From NCBI RefSeq assembly GCF_032854445.1, contig NC_088302.1, positions 36,768,191 to 36,832,190 on the forward strand: DNA of 64,000 nucleotides. Reading direction: 5' to 3'. Of this stretch, positions 1-11,200 are shown in pieces; within the stretch, counting starts at the first letter, position 1; each line of letters starts with the position of its first letter. A program made the translations under genes and the position numbers. The DNA is from Liolophura sinensis. Lineage: Eukaryota > Mollusca > Polyplacophora > Chitonida > Chitonidae. Below the pieces are notes generated by a model. The model was not told the DNA's origin, searched no databases, and saw only the letters and a list, made by a program, of their open reading frames with translations.

Positions 1-291
1 ATGTTTAATTCCAGTGCATTTTTATGTGAGGATTATCCAATAATTATTTATGGGAATTTGTATTTTATGTGTAATTCCAGTGCATTTTTATGTGAGGATT
101 ATCCAATAATTATTTATGGGAATTTGTATTTTATGTGTAATTCCAGTGCATTTTTATGTGAGGATTATCCAATAATTATTTATGGGAATTTGTATTTTAT
201 GTGTAATTCCAGTGCATTTTTATGTGAGGATTATCCAGCAGTTATTTATGGGAATTTGTATTTTATGTGTAATTCCAGTGCTCTTTTATGA
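1..291 (+). repeat. 66-bp tandem repeat at window edge
   Basis: Four full copies and a partial fifth copy of a 66-bp unit starting at base 1. The copies are almost identical. Because 66 is a multiple of 3, one frame stays open and encodes a 22-residue repeat containing CNSSAFLCEDYP and YGNLYFM. The array runs off the left edge, so its true length is unknown. I regard it as a minisatellite rather than a gene: the open frame follows from the period, and no start context or splice evidence was seen. Confidence 0.9.
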
Positions 292-1874
292 GAAGTATTT
301 ATTTAGTTTTATGAAGAGACACAGATGTGAATCTGACTACATTTGCATATTTGGTTTGAAAAGAGATGACAAATTGACAAATATGTATACCTTATATCAT
401 GGTCATCTGAATCTGTAAATTAAGGCTGTGTTATGTTTCCTCAATTTATTCTGTTCTAACAACTCATAACATCACAAGTTGCATATGTCTAGGCGTGCTA
501 CAATGGCAGTCATTCCCTCATTGATGAAGGTCGCTCTATTCATGACCGAAATAAATCCCTTACAAGAATTCAATTCTTTTACAGCAAAAAGAATCTTTCT
601 CCTAGTTTGAATTTTCATGAGATGACTTTCTTTGGCATTGTAAGACCTTCTCATTGGCCCTTAAATGGCTGGCAGCTCATGAATATAATGAGCAAAGACT
701 TTGTACTCTTACAAGTCCTTTATGGTGTATGCACTAAAGCATAACACTGACACTTCAGTGTGGCGTGTACATTTGTGATATCTCCTCCGATAATGAAGAA
801 ACCGATCCATTTTTCAGTCAAAACCTGTGACATCAGTTCTTGTGAGTAATAGGTTGTAGATCTAGTGAAGTGTAGAAGAAGTTTCTTTCTTTACTTTACC
901 TCACACGACATGTAAAGTTTTTATGCTACTCGTAGTTTCACGCTCTGTCTTTCCTGTATTACTTTCCATGTTTTCAGAGAACTTTCTGGATTCTTCGCAT
1001 TCTGATAAAGATTTCTCTGGAATTCTTTATGAACTGACAGATAGGAAGCCTTTCCAATCCTAAATACTTATAAACAGTTTATAGATGTAATTTTCAGTTA
1101 CTTCAGTTGTGAGTAGAGAACTAACCAACATATACTGTGTAGTATTTCTGTTGGTGCATGGTAGATCTATACATATATTTTCTCGTAGTTAACAAACCTA
1201 ATGAGTAATAGCCTTTATTTCATACAATATTATTTCTCTCGACATTCATGAAAACATTGTCTTTATGTTACTTGTATTTACTTATTTGGGTGATTTGTGT
1301 TTTATGCTGTACTGAAGATAATTTCACTTATATATCGACGGAAACCCTTTGAATATTTGCAAATTGCTGGCAGACCTTCCCACTTGCAGCCAGAGAGAAA
1401 GTCAGCATTTATGGACTTGAACTCACATCATCTACATTGGTGAGAGGCTCCTGAGCGCCTCATCACTTGGCTACACAAGCCCCCATAGTCTTAATATTAC
1501 GCTGTATGAAGTTTTGGCATTAAAGAGCAATCAGACAAATAATGAAATGTATCAACCATATGGACCATTCACACATGTATATATTATAACATCTATAATA
1601 GTATAAGGTCTTAAAGTTAAAAGAAAATGAGAGAATATAAGCATTTAGTTCCTGTGTCACAAAGTGGCAGAATGTTTTATGAGATGAATGCGCATCCGTA
1701 CGTTAAACATTTGTTGAAACATTTGTTGAAACATTTCATGTTATAAATACTGCATCTGGCATCGTAGTTCAGATGTCAGCTATCACTCAAGGTGTAGTTC
1801 TCAGCACGGCCAATTTTTCATAGATTAATGAGCTCTCTTGAGTCTCATCGTCCCAGGTCGGGCTGTGATCTTAG
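292..1874. other. non-coding stretch upstream of the first recognised kinesin exon
   Basis: No recognisable gene. A 60-codon open frame on the minus strand (472-654) has fairly ordinary composition but no family I recognise and no clear splice sites. A SINE occupies about 1278-1490. The missing N-terminal kinesin exon(s) could lie here or left of the window; I could not find a convincing segment encoding the usual first motor strand. Confidence 0.6.
1278..1490 (-). mobile_element. tRNA-derived SINE, diverged copy
   Basis: Matches the SINE family best preserved at 7712-7962 and 44108-44360, in reverse orientation: the 3' part (pseudo 'tactgaagataatttcactta') comes first and the tRNA-like head with 'gaactcacatc...ggtgagaggctcc' last. 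It is diverged and has small deletions. Confidence 0.75.
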
Positions 1875-1931
1875 AGATGGAAGCTGTATCAGATACATGG
1901 CAAAGGGCACTGCTTGTTGTTGTCACTCCAG
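1875..1931 (+). CDS. probable upstream exon of the kinesin-like gene
   Basis: A 57-base segment bounded by an AG (gatcttag) and a donor (cag|gttaat). It enters and leaves in phase 0, which matches the phase-0 start of the next exon at 2275. It encodes 19 residues ending HCLLLSLQ; joined to [12 protein letters not shown] of the next exon this resembles the strand pair that precedes the conserved F-x-F-D segment in kinesin motor domains. An alternative reading starts at the ATG at 1877 (MEAVSDTW...), but that exits in phase 1 and does not fit the next exon. The acceptor has a weak polypyrimidine tract, so this exon needs transcript support. Confidence 0.45.
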
Positions 1932-2274
1932 GTTAATCCACCATTAATACTCGTTGTGTGGTTGAAAGATTCTTCAGTATGCCATTACAAATCAATTTTA
2001 AATGAATTGATCAGTCAATCAGCTGGTATGAGATATTTTCAGTTTCAGTTTGTCACTGTGTTGACAGATGCTTTGTTAACAGTGGCATCAGTATTACTTG
2101 TTAAGTGTTTCTCTGTTAGCTAATCACAAGAATCACAAATCACCAGGTTGTTTTAATGTACATGTACAGTCAGAGTGATGTTATGGAATCAAGGAAAATA
2201 TTAGAAACTTCTTATACATGTTTAAGGCTTTCCCATGACATACATTTGATGTTTTTTTTTTTTTAATGTTTCAG

Positions 2275-5200
2275 AATGCAACTTTCTCACTTGATGGTGG
2301 ATTTTCTCCAGATGCAAAGAATGTAAGATTTAAATAAAAGTTAAAATTAAAACCAAAAAAAACTTAAAGAAAAAAACTATAAACGGAAAAACATACAAGT
2401 TTGGAAGTAAAGAAATGCTGTTGAAAAGGTAACGCTGTGTAAAGATGTTGGACATCTGTCATCTTACTTTATGTCTACGAGGTACGAAGATAAATGTTTG
2501 ACACACTGTGTATATGCGATGAAGAAGCATTGTCTATTTGAAAGCCAATAGTTTGTTTCCGTACAGCTTTCGTTTGTTACGTTTCACATCTAGTTTTAAG
2601 AAATAAGGAGATATCCCAAAGAATGTGTATGTGTGTGTATGCATGATGAGTAATTGCTTTCACTTTCAGTTTGACATATTCAATGGAAAGGTTGAGCCAT
2701 ATGTAAAACGTGCTTTAGAGGGTTACAATGTGGCTGTCCTGGCCTTTGGAGCTGTGAGTATTTCTGGACTTCAGACATGTTATACCAATAATGAGAACAA
2801 AAATGTACTGTAAAAAGTAAAGTGTGTGGCCAGTGATTGCTAACCTCAAGTGAATAATACTCTGACACCCTGGCTGCTGTAGTGTATTTGCTCTATTTGC
2901 TTGTGATAGTGACATTCTGGAGATATTGTGGATATTTAACTCTGACTGAGATTGTTGGCTGTGAGTGTTGATAGTATTGATGTTGCTGGTACTTTTGATC
3001 TCTGAATGTGTTCATTTTATCTGTAGACAGGAGCTGGGAAGAGCTACTTGATGTCAGGAATTGAGGATGACCCAGGCGTTGTACCATGTGTGAGTTATCT
3101 CCCCTGATCCACCATATTTGCTACAGGGGTGATGGCCTCCAAATGCCTATTGATTTTTCATGAGCGACCCTGTTAACGATCAGTGCTGTAAATCAGCCCA
3201 AACATTCTGTGACCAATAAGCATTGCTGCCTACCTTGCCCGGCCTGTGAGAAAACAGCCATGAAAATCTTGAAATAGGTTGATCATTAAAATGTAGACTT
3301 TCCTATGCCGTCAGCTGGGAGGGTACCTAGCAATGTCAAGGGGACGCATCACACGGCACCTTCACAACCTGACATTGGGTCCTCTCGCCAAGAGATTCAA
3401 TCTTATTTAATAAAACTCATACCTGCCCAAAATTTAGACAAGATCTATTATTGTCATTCCAAGCATTAATCTGTACACTCAAAATGACCAGCAGGCAGTG
3501 CAAAAAGAATTTATACCGTCCAGAATTACATTCCCCCCCACACAAAAAACGGAAGTTGTAATAGGGTACTGTTTCCTATTCTGAACTGACCGCCTCTGTT
3601 TTAGGGGTTATCTCCCCTGATCCCTACTGTCTGCAGCAGAGGCTATCTCCCCTGATCTCCACTGTATTTTCCAGATGGAGTCTCAACTATCCCAGTTTAC
3701 ATTTCAGTCACACCACTTGGATCAGCTTCAGTCTGTGACAGACATTTTAATTGTAAATGTACCAATATTATTATTGGTTAAACAGAGAGAGACTTTGTTT
3801 GATCTAATTATTCAGCTATGTATCCCATACAAAGAAAATGTGTGCACAAAATTACAGAAATAATTGAGATTCTTTCATTAGATAAATTTTCACCTGATGG
3901 AGACACTTTATAAATGTCATACATGTATTAAATTTAAAAAAAGTTTTATCATCAATGTTTATTTTTCATTCATTTACATGAATTGGTTTTTTTGGTTTGT
4001 TTCATCAATTCAGTTGAACAGAAGTCTGTTCAAACATATTGGCGAAAAGTCTGGAAAGGAGTTTTTTGTGACTGTCTCTTATGTTGAGGTATGTGCTTCT
4101 CATTAGTCAGTAACTGATGTGTGTTAAAGTATGGTTCCACATGGTCAGATGCTGAATATCCTTACCAATTGTATTATTCTTTACTTCAGGATTCACAGAT
4201 TAAAATGTACACATATAGTCTAATTTTTGTATCATTTCAGCAGTTAAAAATATGTTAGATCTCTTGCACCATGTTGTTTTAAAACTTATATTATATATTT
4301 TTATATTAATTATTTGATACTGGTGGATATTTCAAGTCATACTCCGGATAATTTCACTTGTAGAGTAAAGTGGGGTTCGCCTACCATAAAGCCGTGGTGT
4401 TTAAGTGTTTCCACCGTGATATATAGGTGGAAATGCCCCTGAGTACAGAGTAAAAGACTAATAAGTAAATAAATAAATATCTGGTAAAGGTCAGGTTCAT
4501 GGTTTGTTAAAACCAGGCAAAGCCAACGCTATATTAGGCCACACAGCTAGTAAGGACTTTCCCATCATGCTGTTGTGGCTGATCATTCGGACTTGTATTA
4601 CTTTTTTGTCGTTTTCAGATCTTAGATGAGGAAATGACAGACTTGCTGAACCCTCATACCCGGCCCATGAAGATCCGTCAGCACCCCCATAAGGGCATGT
4701 ATGTACTTACACTCCATGCCCCTGGGGCGAAATCTATAAAGCAGTTTCTGACTTAAGTCAGAACTGAAGATCTTGTCACAATGCTCAGCTTTTAGTGCTG
4801 GAAATTTTGATACACTCATGTTAAGATAACATATATGAGGAGGCCAAAAATTTTAACTTACTGGGCTCAAGAATTAGTTTTAAAATCATATTTTAAATTT
4901 TGGCTTAAGTCAGAAATGGCTTCACCCGGGGGCCGGAATCACAAAGCAATCTTAGACTTAGGTCAAAATTTCAAGTCACTTTAAAATGTAGCAATTTCTT
5001 ATGTAACAGTGTCAAAATATTTCTTGACAACGTAAATTCTGGGTAAGGTATTGTAAAACAAATTTCAGCTAAAATAGCAAAAAGGAAAATACCAATACTC
5101 CAAGTCTGACTTAAGTGTAAAACAAATCTTGAGATCTATTAATTGTCACTTTGATTTTCATGATGTTTTCCTTATCTGCCTTATTATATACAGAATCGGT

Positions 5201-8200
5201 TCTTTGCTCGTCAGATTTAAAACAAAAAGGTTTAGTTGTTTTGACTAGTGATTTATGTTCTTTCTTTAGATTTCGCCTGAAGAAAACAAACTTTGTCACC
5301 ATGAAACATTTGATGAAGTGTAACAAAATACTCGTTTCTCATTTAAACTGATCATTGTTACAAATTTGTTTCCCCTCTGTCAGATATGTGGATGGCCTGT
5401 CAGAGTTGGTGGTCAAAAACTTGGAGGAACTGGAAAGGCTGTATGAGCAGGGCAACCGAGCCAAGACAGGAGGTGCCACAGATGTCAGGGCACACAGAGA
5501 AAGGTGAGTCAGACAGGCTGTATGGGCAGAGGAACTGAGCCAAGACAGGAGGTGCCACAGATGTCAGGGCACACAGGGAAAGGTGAGTTAGACAGGCTGT
5601 ATGAGCAAGGGAAGCGAGCCAAGACGGGGGATGCCACAGATGTCAGGGCACACAGGGAAAGGTGAGTCAGACAGGCTGTATGAGCACGGGAACCGAGCCA
5701 AGACAGGGGGTGCCACAGATGTAAGGGCACACAGGGAAAGGTGAGTCAGACAGGCTGTGCAAGCAGGGGAACCGAGCCAAGACAGGAGGTGCCACAGATG
5801 GCCAGGCACACAAGCAAAGGTGAGTCAGACAGGCTGTGCGAGCAGGGGAACCGAGCTAAGACAGGCGGTGCCACAGATGTCAAGACACACAGGGAAAGGT
5901 GAGTCAGACAGGCTGTGTGAGCAGGGGAACCGAGCCAAGACAGGAGGTGCCACAGATGCCAGGGCACACAGGGAAAGGTGAGTCAGACACGCTGTGTGAG
6001 CAGGGGTACTGGGCCAAGACAGGAGGTGCCACAGATGGCCGGGCACACAAGGAAAGGTGAGTCAGACAGGCTGTGCAAGCAGGGGAACCGAGCAAGACAG
6101 GCGGTGCCACAGATGTCAAGACACACAAGGAAAGGGTGAGTCAGACAGGTTGTGTGAGCAGGGGAACTGGGCCAAGACAGGTGGTGCCACAGATGTCAAG
6201 ATACACAAGGAAAGGTGAGTCAGACAGGTTGTGTGAGCAGGAGAGCTGGGCCAAGACAGGGGGTGCCACAGATATCTGGGTTAAATGGGGAAAAAAAAGG
6301 GAAAAAAATTCATGTACAATCTGAAAAGAAAATTCATGTTAATTAGCAATTCATAAACTTTTACTGTCATTAATCAGTTTGATCAATGTTTATTTCACAG
6401 AGCTCACAGTATTTTCACAATCACAGTAGAACAAAAAGAACGCCAGTCCAGTAAGGTCGGAGTTCGGGCACGTCTTCAGCTGGCTGACCTGGCAGGTACC
6501 GTGTAGATGAAGATGTCTTGTCTTTAGGACAACTTGTAATTTATACTTTTCATTGCAATTTCACTGAAATCATGACCCTGAAATCAGTACAAACTTGTGT
6601 ATTGGTGTATTTCATCATAATCAGGAATGTTTGTAATAGTAATTAGGTTTGTTTAGAGAGGGAGGTGGGCATAAGGTGTAGAAACCGGCCACACCCTGCC
6701 AAGTACCCAACAAACATTCTGACACAAAGCTACAGTGAGGATAATTTCACAATTAACACTGTATTTGACCACACCACCTCATTTTTCAATTAAAAGTTAT
6801 CTTCTGAGCTAATCAGTTAAATGGCTGGGCAAGTAAAGGCTTTGAATCTGTTAGAGAGATAGAATTGACAGTAAAACTGGTTCCAATGTTACAGAGAAAA
6901 GGCCTGTCAGGACCGAGACTAAAATTTGTTAATTTCATTGCAGTTTATAGGGTTTTCGCACGGTTTCCTCCCATCATAATGCTGGCCACCGCCGTATAAG
7001 TGGAATATTCTTGAGTATGGCGTAAAACACCAATCAAACAAATAAATAAATAAATGCTAGAGAGAACTTGATTTGACCGTGTAAAGACATTGATTACCTG
7101 TCACAAGATTCTCAACACTTCATCTGACAAGTGGCATGATCTTAAGGAAAACATTCTATTTCAGATATTTCAGTGAAATTGTTTTGTCTACATCGCGATA
7201 TGTGATTTCCTTTGTAGGTATAGAGGCTGGTAGTGAAACAAAGTCAGGGATGAAAAAAGGGTAAAATCACTTTTCAGTTTCACTTTTAATTATAACAAGC
7301 ATTCATATATTGTCCATATATTAAGGCCAATCCAAATGTTCACAAGTTCTAGTATTCTGCTGTTTATTGATTTTTTTTAATCTCCTGCTGGCCTAAGAGT
7401 GCTCCTATACTTTCCTATATCTTTCAGACCCTAATATATTTTCCTTTATTTGTTGAAAATTTCCTATATTTGTATGAAAATGCCCGTTCAAAATTTGTTG
7501 ACTGTCTCTTCTCTCAGTTTTTTAGCTTGCGTTAACAGGGTACATGTAGGCTGCATGAGGAACCTATATCACACCCTGACATCTACATCAAATAACAGTT
7601 AATGCCAATAAGGGTAATGGTACCATACTATAATAATCTAATCTTGAAGTAACAGTTTCTAACATTTGATAAAGGGAACATTTAAGATAGAGCATTCAAA
7701 GATAAGTTTTTAGTGGCCTCTGTGGCCTAGTGCTTAGCACAATGACCCTGAAGCCTCGCACCAATGTGATTGATGTGAGTTCAAGTCCAGCCTTTGCTGG
7801 CTTCCTGTCCGTCTGCCAAAGCCTGGCAACAACCTGTGGATGGTTGTGGGTTTCCCCTGGGCTGTGCCAGGTTTCCTTTCACCATAATGGTCATCGATGT
7901 CGTATAGATGAAACATTCTTGAGTACGGCCTAAAACACCAATCGAGTAAATAAATAAATCAAAGAATATTTGCATCAATGCCTATTATTATGCTTACTTA
8001 ATACATTTTTAACATAAAATGTTCAATGTACTTTGATACATGTAAATCACAAGGGAAATGTTTTGTTCTTGATGCCCCGTAAATTGAAAACTTTCTGCCA
8101 TTGTGTGCTATTTATTTGTTTAATTATTTGATTGTTGCCTGACACCTTGCTCATAAACTTTCTTAATACTTCTAATAGGCCATACGTCATTGTTTGTTGG

Positions 8201-11200
8201 GGGGGGGGGGGGGGAGGGTAACTCGACCCCAATGGAAAAAAATATGTCAGTTGTGAATTTTTTTTATTCTGGCTAATGAAAAAGATAAGTATCTGAAATT
8301 TTGTAATTTGCAAAATGGGTCAGTGTAACGCAGCATTCAAACGAAGTGACAACATATACGTCTATCCTTCAAAAGGTGTCTTATCCGCCAGCCATCAGTA
8401 AAATTCATTGCAGTATTTGCCCTGTTTCACGGCATAGTTTCAGCAAGGCCATATTACTTATTGTAAAGCTAATGTTTTATGAAGCCATGCCTGCATGTTT
8501 TCTGTCACAAAGAACATTAGAATGAGTTTGTAAACTCGTAAATAAACTTAATTTTTGATCATAATGTTGGATGAGAATTCCCTTAGTACACAAATTATTT
8601 TTCAAGATAAAGGCACAGTACATCTATATGTATTTTCCTTAACTGGTCAAAAAGGTGTTAAGGACCATTCTCCCGACGTCTGGAATCTTGGAGCTCCCAG
8701 GGCCTTGGCGGCTCCTGAACCCTCACCCATACTTGGCTGGGACAGTCTTTTTGCTTCCTTTAACATGTCCCAACCACCTCTCCACTGTGCTGCCTACAGT
8801 CTAGTTACTCTGTTCAATGTAAAATGAACATTGATCACTTTATTCGAATGCACTATTTGAGTAAATATTTTACAACTGATTACAGCGCATATTTCAACAG
8901 AAAGTAAGTACTTACATGTAAACTCACAACCAACATGTAGATTTTTCTCTCCTAAAAGACAATGAAACGTGTGTATAGTTATATAGGCTGCAAGAACCTC
9001 TGGCTCCTAGGCGACCCTTGGACCCTTGGCTCATTGCCTCATTGGTTGGGATAGTGAATCCCTCCCTACACTGCTGTATTTTCTCCTATGTATTTGCTGA
9101 GAGGCACTCTGAGGACTGCTCCTGTTTTAAGAGCTTCATGTAAAACTACATAGAGAGAATTGGCGACGACTTATTGCCACTTAGGCCCTGAGAACAGTGC
9201 AAGCAGGGGAATATGTCTTTATTTTTGCTTTGTATCTGTGTATGCGTGGGGGTTTTATGTCGTACTTAGCAATTTCTCAGTCATGGGATGACATCATGTC
9301 ATGAGGTGTGTGTACATATGCTGTGTCCTCTTGTGTCAGGGCGAGTCCATGCTGCCAAAGTGCTGCCATCACTGAAGTATCATGCCAAAGTCACCAGACA
9401 TGACAGTCCACCCAGTCACATTATACAGACACTGGGCCAACCAGTCCTGTTTCCTTGCTCTAACCTCTCAGTGCCAAGCACCAAGCAAGGCAGTGAAAAG
9501 CACCATTTTTTTCAAATCTTTGGTATGACCCGACCTGGATTTGATCCTGGGTCTCCCAACTGATTTTTCCTTTGTATTGCATGGCAATTATAAAGTAAAA
9601 TATTGTTTAGTTTATAACTGAGTGTTCTTTTCTTGTGTTAGGGTAAAGGAGCTGTTAGAGGTGATCCAGTGCCTGGGGGACAGTAAGAAGAAAGGAGGAC
9701 ATGTGCCTTACAGGGACTCCCTCCTCACTCGTCTACTACAGGTAATACCAGACAGGTGCTATATCAGCGTGTCAGGGTAAAGCTGTTAGAGGTGATCTAG
9801 TGCCTGAGGGACAGTAAGAAGAAAGGAGGACTTGTGCCTTACACATGTTTTTTCATATTTTCCATCCTTATTCCAGAAGAGTGATGGGTATGTGTGAAAA
9901 GGTGTGTGTCTAATTGTGACTGCGTGGAATATATCCAGGCATATGCATTTCTTTTGGATGAGTAGAATACAATCCTCATGTTTTTCCTGTGTCTATGTTT
10001 TAGGATGCCCTGGGAGGTAACGCCTTTACCTTGATGATTGCTGCTCTAAATCCAGCTGGTAAGGGGGGGGTTTATTGATACTCTTTTTTATCCCACACTT
10101 TAGAAAACACAAGATCTACTAATTTGAGCCTGTCCATGGAACTGTCATTTTTTTTTTGTTCAGTAACTGTTGCAGACATTTTTCGATGTTGATGAAATAT
10201 TGAGTGCAGGCTCATGCAGTGGAACTTCATTTCCAGCCACTTCCATGCATAACCTTTTTCAATTTTGTCATTGGATATAAAATCTCTGGATTTGCATGTT
10301 GATACTCATTAATATGGATGTTAATCGATTTTATGCATGTCTTCCCATTTATTTGCTTTTTCATATAAATATATCATATTTTCCTGTATTGTATAACAGA
10401 CAAGCATCATCAGGAGACTCTAAGAACTCTGGAATATTCTGGGCTGACCAAGAGCATCAAGAACAGTGTGAAACTCAATCTGGTTTGTAAACAACTCTTC
10501 AGATAGTCAGCTTGCACAAAGCCCTCTAAGCATTACTACATTGTTGACTTACATGCTTGTTACTGTAATTGTTCAGCTTTTTCACATGTGTGTAAGGTGT
10601 TGTTTATTTAAGTACATTCTGAAGGCATTATTCTGCCTAGACTGATAAAATTACATTTTTTATGAAGTCCTGAAATTGGCCAACCCAACCAATGTATTTT
10701 TTCCCCCAAAATCAAATTGAAAATGTGCACAAATTGCACTGAAAATTGCTCTTTCATGTGTGAAAAGATTCAGGAATTAGAGCAGTGACATTTCAATTAA
10801 ATCTTTTGTCACTTTGTAAATCCGGTGGAAAAAAATGAAAACGAGATTTTTTACAAAGTTTTTTGTAAGTAGCCCCCTAAAATGTGTATGTACAATGTAC
10901 AGAGTCAGAAAATTGAACTTTTTAAGAATGCACTCTGTCAAAAAAATATCTTATATTTTTATATAAGACTATAAGGTACTTTTTTCATTGAAATTATTGC
11001 CTCTGCTGTAATTTAAAGTTGACAATAATTGTAAAAATGAGCACAAATACATTTTGTAAACCTATGTATATGCTTCTGTAATGAGACGGATATGACAAGA
11101 AGTCAACATTGTCCAACAAGCATTGATAAGTTATGATTATCACTGTTATTTTCATATTTGTAATTCTTCATGATTACTGATGTCATATTTGTCATTTTGT

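Noticed and set aside
472-654. Minus-strand 60-codon frame resembling a terminal exon
   Set aside because: No family recognised and no acceptor with a polypyrimidine tract. Kept only as a note in the gap description.
1877-1931. ATG-initiated first kinesin exon (MEAVSDTW...)
   Set aside because: That frame leaves the donor in phase 1, while the next exon must be entered in phase 0. The alternative frame of the same segment fits.
5509-6324. Overlapping 70-80 codon frames on both strands
   Set aside because: All are readings of the 79-bp minisatellite. Only the first unit is a genuine exon end.
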